Below, piece by piece: positions 23,346 to 31,395 of a stretch of DNA of 57,854 nucleotides. Every line of letters starts with the position of its first letter. Position 1 is the first letter of the stretch. The notes beneath the pieces are model-generated. The model saw only the letters and a program-made list of their open reading frames with translations, was not told the origin of the DNA and did no database searches. The position numbers and the translations under genes were made by a program. Source of the DNA: Streptomyces sp. NRRL S-31 (GTDB lineage: Bacteria; Actinomycetota; Actinomycetes; Streptomycetales; Streptomycetaceae); assembly GCF_000718775.1 (NCBI RefSeq), contig NZ_JOCB01000046.1, positions 1 through 57,854 of the forward strand, in the 5' to 3' direction.

Positions 23346-24434
23346 TCAGGCACGCCAGTGGGGGTCGTAACCACTGGTCAGCTTCTGCTTGTTGTGGCGC
23401 CACTTGGGCTCGTGGTTCACCATGTCGTTGGTCAGGCCGCGCAGCCGCCGGACGACCGCCCCGTACGGCCGGATCACCAGCGACGACAGTGTGCCGCCCG
23501 GGGGTTCGTCCATGAACGGCATGAAGGCGTCGGGGAAGCTCGGCATCGTGCAGCCGATGCAGATGCCGCCGACGTTCGGGCAGCCGCCGATGCCGCCCAT
23601 CCAGCCGCGCTTGGGCACGTTGCAGTTGACGACCGGGCCCCAGCAGCCGACCTTCACCTGGCACTTGGGGGAGTTGTAGTCCACCGCGAAGTCGGCCTGC
23701 TCGTAGTACGCGGCCCGGTCGCAGCCCTCGTGCACGGTCTTCCCGAACAGCCACTGCGGACGCAGCATGTGGTCCAGCGGAGGCGGGGGAGCGGTGCCGG
23801 CGGCGTGCTGGAGCGTCCAGACCAGCGTCTCCATGAAGTTCTCCGGCTGGATCGGACAGCCGGGCACGTTGACCACCGGCAGTCCCGAGCGCGCCGTGAA
23901 ATCCCAGCCCAGGTAATCCGCGAGCCCCATGCAGCCGGTCGGGTTGCCGGCCATCGCGTGGATGCCGCCGAACGTGGCGCAGGTCCCGGCCGCCACCACC
24001 GCCCAGGCCTTCGGGGCCAGTTGGTCGATCCACTCGTTCAGCGTCTGCGGCTGACCGGTCTCCGGGTCGTTGCCGAACGACGTCCAGTAGCCGTCGCCCT
24101 CGATGATGTTCTGGTTCGGGATCGAGCCCTCGATGACGAGGATGAACGGCTCCAGCTCGCCGCGTGCCGCCGCCCGGTACGGGGCGAGGAAGTCCTCGCC
24201 GCCCAGGCTCGGCGACAGCACCTTGTTGACGAGGTTCACCTTCGGCAGGCCCGGGATGAGCCCGAGCACCACGTCCTCGATGGACGGCTGGCCCGCCGCG
24301 GTCAGCGACACGGTGTCGCCGTCGCAGCTCATGCCCTCCGAGATCCAGAGGATGGTGATCTCGTCGAAGCCGTCGCGCGCCTCGGCCCGGCCGGGCTCGC
24401 CGCGTACGTCGGTGGTACCGCTCTGTGTGGTCAT
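23346..24434 (-). CDS. hhyS: Group 1h [NiFe]-hydrogenase small (electron-transfer) subunit
   Basis: A 362-residue Fe-S subunit. The proximal cluster motif is ISEGMSCDGDTVSL (Cys37, with Asp40 close by). VAAGTCATFGGIHA and VNVPGCPIQPENF carry further proximal-cluster Cys. The medial/distal cluster Cys lie in HEGCDRAAYYE, KCQVKVGCWGPVVNC, GGCPNVGGICIGC. A Cys-Asp proximal ligand set is characteristic of group 1h, where an aspartate replaces one Cys and is linked to oxygen tolerance. Unlike membrane-bound uptake enzymes it has neither a Tat signal nor a C-terminal anchor, so the dimer should stay in the cytosol. GGAGG precedes the ATG. Confidence 0.95.
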   Translation of the reverse strand: MTTQSGTTDVRGEPGRAEARDGFDEITILWISEGMSCDGDTVSLTAAGQPSIEDVVLGLIPGLPKVNLVNKVLSPSLGGEDFLAPYRAAARGELEPFILVIEGSIPNQNIIEGDGYWTSFGNDPETGQPQTLNEWIDQLAPKAWAVVAAGTCATFGGIHAMAGNPTGCMGLADYLGWDFTARSGLPVVNVPGCPIQPENFMETLVWTLQHAAGTAPPPPLDHMLRPQWLFGKTVHEGCDRAAYYEQADFAVDYNSPKCQVKVGCWGPVVNCNVPKRGWMGGIGGCPNVGGICIGCTMPSFPDAFMPFMDEPPGGTLSSLVIRPYGAVVRRLRGLTNDMVNHEPKWRHNKQKLTSGYDPHWRA

Positions 24435-24560
24435 GTCCGGGGCCTCCGTTGCAGCCGGTCGCGGTCTCGGGGAACGGTCTGGGCCGCGGCCGAGGGGGCC
24501 GCGAGGGTCGGTGCGGGTCTCCGGCCGGGGGCGGCCGCCCGGTCGCGGTGCGCCGCCGTG

Positions 24561-26057
24561 TCAGGCGTGCGCATCGGACCGCTCCCCCTCCGGCCGGTCG
24601 GCCGGACGCGCGGGCCGCGGGGCCCCCGGCCGCGGCGGGCCGGGCGGGCCGGGCGCGTCCGCGCCGCCGAGCGGCTCCACCTCGTCGGTCCGGAAGTAGT
24701 GGAACCGGCCGTACCAGCCGTGCAGTTCGGCGGCGGGATCGTCGTCCACGGTGACGGCCAGGTGGACATCACCGCCCACGTCGTGGAAGACCGCGGCGAC
24801 CCGCGCGCTCCGCCCGTCCAGGAACATGTCCTGGGCGTCGGCGCCCCGGCCGCGCGGACACAGCCGCACCCGGCTGCCGGCGCCCACCGGCACCCCGGCC
24901 ACGGACACGGTGTCGGTGGCCGGGGAGAGACCGTCGTCGCCGCCCTCCTGCCACCAGGCGGGCCGGTCCGGCTCCGGCGGCCGGGAGGGGGCCAGGGAGC
25001 GGATGGTGCCGTGCAGCCGCTCGAAGACCTCCCGGGGCATGGTCTCCACCCGGTCGAGGATCCGCGCGGCCCGTGCGTCGGTGGCCCGGGCCTCGGCCTT
25101 CTCCTCGTCGGTCAGCAGCATCGTGCGCAGGGTGAGGATCTCGTCGATCTCCGCCGCGTCGTGCAGGTCGCCCGGGCTCTCCGGCGCCACCTGGGGATGG
25201 TCCGGGAGGATGATCGGCGCGGAGAGCAGCAGCGGGCCCGTCGCCCCGTCGCCGTCGCCGGACTCCGGCGGGGCCCCGCCGAGCACGGGGAAGGTGAAGG
25301 CGTTGCGGCAGCCGCGCGCCTGCCCGGCCAGAGAGGCCGGCGGATCGGCCGGTGACACGAACTCGGCGCCGTCCGCGGCCAGCAGGGTGTGCGCGGCGAG
25401 CAGCGCCTGCCCCAGCACCGCGCCCCGCGGCTCCCCGGGGTCCGCCGCCTCGCCGGTGTTCTCGGTGCGCACGCACAGCCGGTACAGCCCCGGGGCCAGC
25501 GGCTCGGCCAGCACCGTCGTGCGCGCCCGCACCTCCCGGCGCCGCCGCACGATCCGTCCCGCCCCAGCCGGCAGCGGCTCGTACTCCGCCCCGGCGGGCG
25601 CCCCCACGTCGGCGGTCCGCCCGCCCCGCAGCAGCTCCGCCAGGTCCAGCACCAGCTCGGTCTCCCGGGGCACCGCCTCCTCGAACGACAGCCGGGTCAC
25701 CCCGTCGGCCGTCCGCAGCGACTCGACCGGGCGGTACCCCGCGTCCCCGCCGGCCGCCTCCACCTGCTTGCGCTGGAGGTGCAGGTACCGCACCCGCACC
25801 CGTACGACCGGGTCCGCGCTCCGCACCCGCAGCAGGCACTCGGTCCGCTGGTACCAGGAGTCGGCGGAACCGGAGATGCCCGGCGTGACCGGTCCGCCCC
25901 GCTCCACCCAGTTGCGGGGCAGCAGCACGCCGAACTGCCAGCGGACCCGGTTCTTCACCGAGGACCGGCGGTACGGGTAGAGCAGATACCCCTCGTACAG
26001 CACGGCGTCCGCCACGGCACCGAGCCGCGCCCAGTCCTCGGCGACCTGGTCGACCAT
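24561..26057 (-). CDS. Conserved hypothetical protein heading the hydrogenase structural operon
   Basis: A 498-residue soluble protein, first gene of the minus-strand operon, 126 bases upstream of the small subunit. The N-terminus (DAVLYEGYLLYPYRRSSVKN followed by RVRWQFGVLLPRNW) and the large beta-rich middle suggest a globular domain. The end has HDVGGDVHLAVTVDDDPAAELHGWYGRFHYFRTDEVEPL before a Pro/Arg-rich tail. It has no transmembrane segment and no cofactor motif I can name. Proteins with the YEGYLLYPYR opening occur beside group 1h hydrogenases, from memory, but the role is unknown. The GAGGAG site 6 bases before the ATG is good. Confidence 0.78.
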   Translation of the reverse strand: MVDQVAEDWARLGAVADAVLYEGYLLYPYRRSSVKNRVRWQFGVLLPRNWVERGGPVTPGISGSADSWYQRTECLLRVRSADPVVRVRVRYLHLQRKQVEAAGGDAGYRPVESLRTADGVTRLSFEEAVPRETELVLDLAELLRGGRTADVGAPAGAEYEPLPAGAGRIVRRRREVRARTTVLAEPLAPGLYRLCVRTENTGEAADPGEPRGAVLGQALLAAHTLLAADGAEFVSPADPPASLAGQARGCRNAFTFPVLGGAPPESGDGDGATGPLLLSAPIILPDHPQVAPESPGDLHDAAEIDEILTLRTMLLTDEEKAEARATDARAARILDRVETMPREVFERLHGTIRSLAPSRPPEPDRPAWWQEGGDDGLSPATDTVSVAGVPVGAGSRVRLCPRGRGADAQDMFLDGRSARVAAVFHDVGGDVHLAVTVDDDPAAELHGWYGRFHYFRTDEVEPLGGADAPGPPGPPRPGAPRPARPADRPEGERSDAHA

Positions 26058-26461
26058 GCCCTGCTCCTCGCCACTCGTGCGTCCGCGGTTCCCTCCCCAC
26101 GGTCACACCGGTCACGGCCGCCCGCCCCTCCGGCGCACCGTCATTGGGCCGGACAGGGGAGGCCGCGCGGCAGGGCCCCGGTCAGTGGCGGCCCCGGGCC
26201 CGTCCGCTCCGTACGACGGGAACCCGGCCGGCGGCCGGTGCGCACGCCACGGTCACCCCGTGACCGGTCGGCGGACCGGGGCGTGCGGGTGGTGCCGTAC
26301 CCTTCGGCGACGGCGACGGCGACGGCGACGGCGCTCGGCCGGTCGCCGGGCCGCCCGGCGACCACCGGACGTCACCCACCTGGTCGAGCGTGCCGGAGCG
26401 TGGTCCGGGCCCGTGCCGCGAATCGGCGTGGGGAGCCGGTGCGCGCTTGGCGGGGCCGGGG
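26058..26461. other. Intergenic region upstream of the hydrogenase structural operon
   Basis: About 400 bases without a credible gene. The promoter of the minus-strand hydrogenase operon must lie here, but I find no clear -35/-10 pair or operator. At 26306-26333 there is a short hexanucleotide repeat, GGCGAC, in about 4.7 copies. Confidence 0.5.
26306..26333 (+). repeat. Hexanucleotide repeat (GGCGAC, about 4.7 copies)
   Basis: A perfect run of GGCGAC units in the gap upstream of the hydrogenase operon. Such short GC repeats are common slippage products; no functional element is apparent. Confidence 0.8.
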
Positions 26462-27040
26462 TCAGTGCGGCGGCAGGTACCGGGTGACGAGCGACCGCGC
26501 CCGGTCCGCGCCGATGCCCAGGGCCCGGCCCAGCGCCTCCCACCGGTGGCCGTCGTCCTCGTCGATCATGCACGCCGCCTCCCGGCCGGCGCGCCGGCCC
26601 AGCCGGTCCAGCGCGGTGACGGCGCGCAGGGCGGCGGCCGGCGCGTCCTCCGCCAGCGCCAGCAGCTTCTCCTCCAGGGCGGCCAGCAGCTGGGCCAGGT
26701 CCTCCGGCAGCGGCACCGTCCGCCGCTCGACCGTACGGACGTGCTCGGTCCAGTCCCGGTGCGGCCCCGAGACGTCCAGGTCCTCCAGGCCGTCCCCGGC
26801 CGGCCCGCCCCACGGCACGGGCACGCTCGGCCCGCGCCAGCCGCAGCTGCACGAGGCGCGCGCCCCGGCCGCCCTGGGCCTGCCCCCGCCGCCGTCGTAC
26901 GCCCACCACTCGCTGGTCCGGTACGTCCCCGGACCGCCGCCGGTGTCCAGGTACGCGGGCTTCGGCTCGCTGCCGTCGTCCAGGACGGCCCCCACGATGC
27001 CCTCGTGGGACTCCCCGAATTCCTCGGTCCTCCAGCCCAC
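26462..27040 (-). CDS. Hypothetical protein (192 residues)
   Basis: A soluble acidic protein with no recognised family. The start GTG at 27040 (VGWRTEEFGESHEGIVG) is preferred because GGGAGG lies 6 bases upstream; the longer frame above it is Arg/Pro-rich and noncoding in character. The N-terminal half is Gly-rich with ASCSCGWRG, a small Cys-x-Cys site. The C-terminal half is helical (LAQLLAALEEKLLALAED), ending in a helix-turn-helix-like stretch (DDGHRWEALGRALGIGADRARSLV) that could contact DNA. It is divergent from the membrane protein gene at 27259. Confidence 0.65.
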   Translation of the reverse strand: MGWRTEEFGESHEGIVGAVLDDGSEPKPAYLDTGGGPGTYRTSEWWAYDGGGGRPRAAGARASCSCGWRGPSVPVPWGGPAGDGLEDLDVSGPHRDWTEHVRTVERRTVPLPEDLAQLLAALEEKLLALAEDAPAAALRAVTALDRLGRRAGREAACMIDEDDGHRWEALGRALGIGADRARSLVTRYLPPH

Positions 27041-27224
27041 GGCCGCCTCCCACCCCTCGCCGGCTACGTCCCGCCCATCATCGGCGACCGGACACCCGCC
27101 TGGACCACGGACGGGGAAAAGGGTCCGAAAGCGGGCCGGAACCCGGTCCCGGACCATCCGGCGAGGGCCGCCCGTCCGGGTGCCTGTCCGCCCGGCGCCC
27201 GCACCCGTACACTGCCAATCCTCC

Positions 27225-27230
27225 TATATT
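27225..27230 (+). promoter_or_regulatory. Probable -10 element (TATATT) for the 27259 gene
   Basis: TATATT stands out in a very GC-rich gap, 28 bases before the ATG at 27259. No good -35 is seen at the usual distance. Weak prediction. Confidence 0.4.
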
Positions 27231-27258
27231 CGGGCGGAGTTGACCGGGGGGAGCCGTC

Positions 27259-27807
27259 ATGTCCGAAGGTCCGTACGGTCCGCGCCAGGGGTTCGGCGGA
27301 CCGCCGCCGCCGGGGCCGCCACCCCGCCCGGTGAACCCGCCGCCCGCACCGCCCGACGCCCGGCGGGCCGTCGCGGTCGCCCTGCTCAACCTGAGCGGTC
27401 TCGGACTCGGGTACGCCCTGCTGCGCCGCCGGCTGCCGATGGCCGTCTGCTGGGCGGCGACCGGCGCCCTCCTCCTCGTCGCGCTCCCCGCGGACGCCGA
27501 CGGCGTTCCCGCGGCCGCGGTCGCCGGCTACGCCGTGCCGCCGGCGGCGGCAGCCGTCCACGGCGGGCTCGCCGGACTGCGCACCCCGCTCGTCCGGCCG
27601 GGCGGCGCGCCCCTCGCGCTGCTGCTCGGCGTGCTCCTGCTCGCCGTACCGGCCGGCGGCGCCCTCTGGTACGAGGACGCCCACGACGAGGCCGTGGAAC
27701 AGGCGCTGCTCGGCCGCCTGGCCCGCGCCGACGACCTGGTGGCCGACAGCGGCCGGCAGCCGTTCGGCGCCGCCCGGCCGGGCTACCGGACGGCCCTGGA
27801 GGTCTGA
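27259..27807 (+). CDS. Proline-rich membrane protein, probably 3'-truncated
   Basis: A 182-residue frame. The N-terminal 35 residues are Gly/Pro-rich (GFGGPPPPGPPPRPVNPPP) and several hydrophobic segments follow (for example LALLLGVLLLAVPAGGALWY). The end is ADDLVADSGRQPFGAARPGYRTALEV. From memory, related streptomycete proteins continue past this point with a repeat-like extracytoplasmic domain, so the stop at 27805-27807 seems too early. It coincides with the point where a gene fragment on the other strand also breaks off. GGGGGGAG precedes the ATG. If truncated, the membrane part may still be made. Confidence 0.55.
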   Translation: MSEGPYGPRQGFGGPPPPGPPPRPVNPPPAPPDARRAVAVALLNLSGLGLGYALLRRRLPMAVCWAATGALLLVALPADADGVPAAAVAGYAVPPAAAAVHGGLAGLRTPLVRPGGAPLALLLGVLLLAVPAGGALWYEDAHDEAVEQALLGRLARADDLVADSGRQPFGAARPGYRTALEV

Positions 27808-27943
27808 CCTCCCAGGTCTCGGCGACCGGGCCGGGCGGCAGCCCGGTGCGGCCCAGCCGGTCGGCGAGGACCCGCCCGCCGAACACGTGCCGTTTGACCG
27901 GCGTGGTCAGCCGCAGCGGGTACCAGCGCGGGGCGCCCGGCAC
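27805..27943 (-). pseudogene. 5' fragment of a class I mannose-6-phosphate isomerase gene
   Basis: The frame starts with GTG at 27943, 1 base after the stop of the SRPBCC gene upstream. It reads PRWYPLRLTTPVKRHVFGGR and GPVAETWEV over 46 residues. This matches the N-terminus of class I (type I) mannose-6-phosphate isomerases, whose AETWEVS is a known early motif. Past TWEV (about 27806) the frame runs into the antisense of the membrane protein gene and loses all homology-like character. The rest of the isomerase, about 350 residues, is missing. The fragment is therefore a remnant left by a deletion or rearrangement at about 27805. Confidence 0.6.
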
Positions 27944-27944
27944 G

Positions 27945-28358
27945 TCAGCCGGCCGTGTGGTCCACCCGCAGGCGGACCTGTTCCTCCAGCCGCCGCAGAC
28001 TGCCGTCCAGGGCGTCGCACGCCGCCCGCTCGCCCGGGTCGTGGCCCTCGTCGAAGAAGGACAGGTGCACGGTCACCTCGCTGGCGCCGCTGCCGATGCC
28101 CGCCACCTGGAGCCAACCGGCGTAGACGCCCTGGCCGCGGGTGCCCCACTCCAGGCGCATCTGGTCCGGTGCGGACCGCAGCAGGGCGGGCATGTCCTGG
28201 CCGGAGCGGTCCTCGTGCACGGTCACGGCGGGCGGGTCCTCGACGTCCACGTGCAGGGCGTCCGGGAGCCAGGCGTCGAGCTGGGCGGCGTTGGCCGCCT
28301 GGTCGAAGACGTGCTCGGGCTGCGCGGGCATCGTGCGGGAACGTTCGTACTCGGCCAT
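27945..28358 (-). CDS. SRPBCC (START-like) family protein
   Basis: A 137-residue protein beginning MAEYERSRTMPAQPEHVFDQAANAAQLDAWLPDALHVDV, the typical opening of the polyketide cyclase/dehydrase (SRPBCC) superfamily. In such proteins a strand is followed by two helices and a curved sheet. It then reads QMRLEWGTRGQGVYAGWLQV and EVTVHLSFFDE, and ends in the long C-terminal helix (GSLRRLEEQVRLRV). It has no catalytic motif and probably binds a small hydrophobic ligand. The ATG at 28358 is used because the upstream extension is noncoding in character and GAGGGA lies before it. The truncated isomerase fragment starts 1 base after its stop. Confidence 0.78.
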   Translation of the reverse strand: MAEYERSRTMPAQPEHVFDQAANAAQLDAWLPDALHVDVEDPPAVTVHEDRSGQDMPALLRSAPDQMRLEWGTRGQGVYAGWLQVAGIGSGASEVTVHLSFFDEGHDPGERAACDALDGSLRRLEEQVRLRVDHTAG

Positions 28359-28499
28359 CGTGGCACCGTCCCTCGGGTCGGGAGTCGTACCCCGACCGCG
28401 TGCCCCGTCCCGGGCACCCGAAAAGCGGCGGGAAGGGGCGATTCCACCGGGCGCCGGCCTCGTCACCGAGGGATGGGCGCACCGGCTCGTCGGGAGCCC

Positions 28500-29357
28500 T
28501 CAGCCCATCGCCGCGCGTGCCGTCCGCTCCACCAGGGACACCCCGTCGCCCATCGCCGCGCGTGCCGTCCGCTCCACCAGGGACACCCCGTCGCCCATCG
28601 ACGCGCTCCCGTCCGACAGGACCGCGACCAGGTACCGGTGCCCCCGCACGGTGACCTGGCCGACGCTGTTCACATCCCACAGCCCCGTGGTGGTCCGCTC
28701 CAGCCAGCCGTTCTTCAGCGCCCGGGAGCCCGCGCCCCCGATCGCGGAGACGCCCCAGCTCTGCTCGGGCACGACCCGCGTCATCAGGGTGCGGACGTAG
28801 GCGCGGGAGGCCGCGTCGAGCCCGCCGGAGCCGGCGTGCGCCGTGCCGCCGGAGCCGAACACCGCCCGCAGCAGCCTGACCTGGTCGCTCGCGGTCGTCC
28901 GGGTCAGCCCCCACTTGCCGCCGGGGCCGCCCGTCGTCGAGGTCAGGCCCAGCCGCTCGTTGGCCGCGGCCAGCCCCGGGGCCCGGCCGATCCGCCGCCA
29001 CAGCGTGTCGGCCGCCGCATTGTCGCTGCTCCGGATCATCGGCTCGGCGAGGTCCCGTTCCCGCCCGGTGAGCTGCCGCCCCTCGTCCTGCGCCCGCAGC
29101 AGCAGCGCGGCGAGGATGTCGACCTTGACGATGCTGGCGGTGTCGTACACCCGGTCGTCGCCGCGCACCACGGTGCGGCCGGTGCCGTCCAGGTCGAGCA
29201 CGGCCGCCGTGGCGTGCGCCGGGGTCCCGCCGGCCGGCGCCCCGGAGGCGGCCGCCGCCGGGGCGGGGTGCGACAGGCCGGCGGAGAACAGAGCGGTCGC
29301 CGAGGCCACCAGGGCGCCGGCCTTGGTCCATGCGGTGCGGGAGAGGCGGGACGACAT
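28500..29357 (-). CDS. Secreted serine hydrolase of the class A beta-lactamase fold
   Basis: A 285-residue protein with a signal peptide (ALVASATALFSAGLSHPAPAAAA). The catalytic motifs of the serine beta-lactamase/penicillin-binding fold are present: SxxK in TASIVKVDIL (about residues 73-82), SDN in RSSDNAAADTLWRR (about 109-122), and KNGW near residue 213 in place of the K-T/S-G motif. Such proteins often act as beta-lactamase-like or D-Ala-D-Ala-type enzymes outside the cell. The C-terminus contains a fresh exact tandem duplication: MGDGVSLVERTARAA occurs twice. This adds 15 residues to the last helix; the core should be unaffected. The stop follows directly after the second copy. Confidence 0.85.
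   Translation of the reverse strand: MSSRLSRTAWTKAGALVASATALFSAGLSHPAPAAAASGAPAGGTPAHATAAVLDLDGTGRTVVRGDDRVYDTASIVKVDILAALLLRAQDEGRQLTGRERDLAEPMIRSSDNAAADTLWRRIGRAPGLAAANERLGLTSTTGGPGGKWGLTRTTASDQVRLLRAVFGSGGTAHAGSGGLDAASRAYVRTLMTRVVPEQSWGVSAIGGAGSRALKNGWLERTTTGLWDVNSVGQVTVRGHRYLVAVLSDGSASMGDGVSLVERTARAAMGDGVSLVERTARAAMG
28504..28593 (-). repeat. Exact 45-bp tandem duplication inside the serine hydrolase gene
   Basis: Copies at 28504-28548 and 28549-28593 are identical at every base. A further 7 bases (28594-28600) match the start of a third unit. The unit is 15 codons, so the frame is kept. Confidence 0.95.
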
Positions 29358-29590
29358 GGGTCAAGAACCTAGACAAGACACGCGCCGGACGGCGTGGCGC
29401 CCGTCACCTTCGGCCCCTTTTCGCCCCGAATGTGAGAAGAGCCACCGACGGCGAGCGGCGGCACGGCGGGGGGCCGGGACCCCCGATGGGGCGCATCACG
29501 CCGCCCGCGTCGCCGTCACGGCGGCGTGTACGCGCGGCCGGGCCGCCCTCCTCGCCTATCGTCGGCCGGACACCGACATCCGGAGCGATG

Positions 29591-30628
29591 ATGGAAAGAA
29601 TGGACGAACCGGTCGGTGTGGCGGAGGGCGTGGCCGCCGTTCCCCTCGGCCCGCCCGCGCGCCGCATCCGGCCGTGGGCGCTCGGCGCCGCCCTCGCGCT
29701 CACCGCGGGTGCCACGGCCGTGCTCCTGACGGCCGGCGCCCCGTGGCTGGACCGTCCGGCCGTCCAGGCCTGGCGCACCGTCTGCCTGGCCATCACGGTC
29801 CAGGCGCTCCCCTTCCTGCTCCTCGGCACCGCCCTGTCCGGCGCCATCAACGCCTTCGTGCCCGCCGACCTGTTCACCCGGGTGCTGCCGAGACGGGCCG
29901 CCCTCGCCGTACCGGTCGCCGGGGCCGCCGGCGCGGTGCTGCCGGGCTGCGAGTGCGCCTCCGTGCCCGTCGCGAGCAGTCTGATCCGCCGGGGCGTGCC
30001 CCCGGCCGCCGCCTTCGCCTTCCTGCTCTCCGCGCCGGCGATCAACCCGGTGGTGCTCACGGCCACCGCCGTCGCCTTCCCGGGCGACCCCGCGATGGTC
30101 GCCGCCCGGCTGACCGCCTCCCTGGTCACGGCGGCCGTGATGGGCTGGCTGTGGCTCTGGCTCGGCAAGGAGGAGTGGCTGCGCCCCCTGCTGCGCCGGC
30201 GGCACACCGGCCACCGGCACGGCCACAGCCGCTGGACCGAGTTCCGGCTCGGCTTCCAGCACGACTTCCTGCACGCGGGCGGCTTCCTGGTGCTCGGCGC
30301 GATGGCCGCCGCCACCTTCAACGTCGCCGTGCCGGGCTCCGTCCTCGACGCCTTCTCCGGCTCGCCGTGGCTGTCGGTGCTCTTCCTGGCGGGCCTCGCC
30401 GTGCTGCTGGCCGTCTGCTCCGAGGCCGACGCGTTCGTCGCGGCCTCCCTCACCGGCTTCTCGCCCACCGCCCGGCTCGCGTTCCTGGTGGTCGGCCCGA
30501 TGGTCGACCTGAAGCTGATCGCGCTGCAAGCGGGCACCTTCGGCCGGGCCTTCGCCTGGCGCTTCTGCACGGCGACCACCGTCGTGGCGGTCGCCACCGC
30601 CGTGCTGACCGGAGGCGCGCTGCTGTGA
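29591..30628 (+). CDS. Permease of the ArsP / DUF318 family
   Basis: A 345-residue integral membrane protein with about nine hydrophobic segments, for example LAITVQALPFLLLGTALSGAI. The family signature is PGCECASVPVASSLIRRGVP (about residues 117-136), with paired Cys like those of ArsP-type arsenical exporters, and a second motif LSAPAINPVVL. A His-rich cytoplasmic loop (HTGHRHGHSR) sits in the middle. The partner gene overlaps by 4 bases. ATGs at 29588, 29591 and 29600 are all in frame; GGAG at 29582-29585 favours 29591. Substrate is unknown, but the Cys and His motifs suggest a metal, metalloid or organo-metal. Confidence 0.85.
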   Translation: MERMDEPVGVAEGVAAVPLGPPARRIRPWALGAALALTAGATAVLLTAGAPWLDRPAVQAWRTVCLAITVQALPFLLLGTALSGAINAFVPADLFTRVLPRRAALAVPVAGAAGAVLPGCECASVPVASSLIRRGVPPAAAFAFLLSAPAINPVVLTATAVAFPGDPAMVAARLTASLVTAAVMGWLWLWLGKEEWLRPLLRRRHTGHRHGHSRWTEFRLGFQHDFLHAGGFLVLGAMAAATFNVAVPGSVLDAFSGSPWLSVLFLAGLAVLLAVCSEADAFVAASLTGFSPTARLAFLVVGPMVDLKLIALQAGTFGRAFAWRFCTATTVVAVATAVLTGGALL

Positions 30629-31395
30629 GACGCCCCGTCCAGACCCTGCTGCTGACCCTGACCGGCACCGGCCTGCTGCACGCGGCCCTCTTCACCGACA
30701 CCTACCTGCGCTACGTCAAGTCCGGACTGCGCCCGCCGCTGATCGTGTCCGGCGCGGTCCTGCTGCTGCTCGGCCTGGCCGCCGCGATCACTCGCGACGG
30801 CCGTCACAGCTCCGGGCCGGCCCCCGGGCACGGCCCCGACGGCGGCGGGCACGGACAGGATGCCGGGCACGGGCACGACCACACCGGCACCCCGCGTATC
30901 GCCTGGCTGCTGTTCCTCCCCGCGGCCAGCCTGCTCTTCCACGCCCCGCCCGCGCTCGGCGCCTACACCGCGGCCCGGGCGAACGACAAACCGGTCGCCC
31001 CGCAGAAGCGGTTCGCCTCCCTGCCCGCGACCTCGCCCGTGCCGCTGACCCTCACGGAATTCACCCAGCGCGTCCGGCAGGACCGCAGCCGGGCCGTCGC
31101 GGGCCGCACCGTACGGCTCACGGGCTTCGTCACCCCGGCCGGCGAGGCCGGCGGCTGGTACCTGACCCGCATCGTCTTCTCCTGCTGCGCGGCCGACTCG
31201 CAGACGGTCAAGGTGCGCGTGTACGGCGGGCGGACGCCGCCCGCCGACGCGTGGCTCGCGGTGACCGGCACCTGGCACCCGAGGGGCACCCTGGGCACTC
31301 GGACCGCGGAGGCCGCCCTCGACGTCAGGGAGGCCACCCCCATCGCCCAGCCGGTGAACGCCTTCACCGACGACCTGCCGCTGACTCCTTCCTAG
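30625..31395 (+). CDS. TIGR03943-family membrane protein, partner of the permease
   Basis: A 256-residue protein. Two N-terminal transmembrane helices (QTLLLTLTGTGLLHAALFTD and PLIVSGAVLLLLGLAAAI) are followed by a His/Gly-rich loop (GPDGGGHGQDAGHGHDH) that should bind metal. A third helix precedes a C-terminal extracytoplasmic beta domain with GFVTPAG and IVFSCCAADSQTVKVRV. The CC pair and the layout match TIGR03943/DUF1980, nearly always encoded after an ArsP-type permease. The GTG start overlaps the permease stop by 4 bases, so the two are made together as a probable complex. Confidence 0.85.
   Translation: MRRPVQTLLLTLTGTGLLHAALFTDTYLRYVKSGLRPPLIVSGAVLLLLGLAAAITRDGRHSSGPAPGHGPDGGGHGQDAGHGHDHTGTPRIAWLLFLPAASLLFHAPPALGAYTAARANDKPVAPQKRFASLPATSPVPLTLTEFTQRVRQDRSRAVAGRTVRLTGFVTPAGEAGGWYLTRIVFSCCAADSQTVKVRVYGGRTPPADAWLAVTGTWHPRGTLGTRTAEAALDVREATPIAQPVNAFTDDLPLTPS

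Noticed and set aside
21495..24434. Hydrogenase considered as a membrane-bound group 1d type or an H2-evolving enzyme
   Set aside because: The small subunit has no Tat signal or C-terminal anchor, no cytochrome b gene follows, and the L1/L2 motifs are of the group 1h form.
27386..27943. Minus-strand frame of 185 codons taken as one intact gene
   Set aside because: Only its first 46 residues resemble a protein family; the rest is antisense to the 27259 membrane gene.
29357..29371. Possible leaderless promoter (TAGGTT) for the serine hydrolase
   Set aside because: The -10-like word is reasonably placed, but no -35 supports it and the leader is too short to judge.
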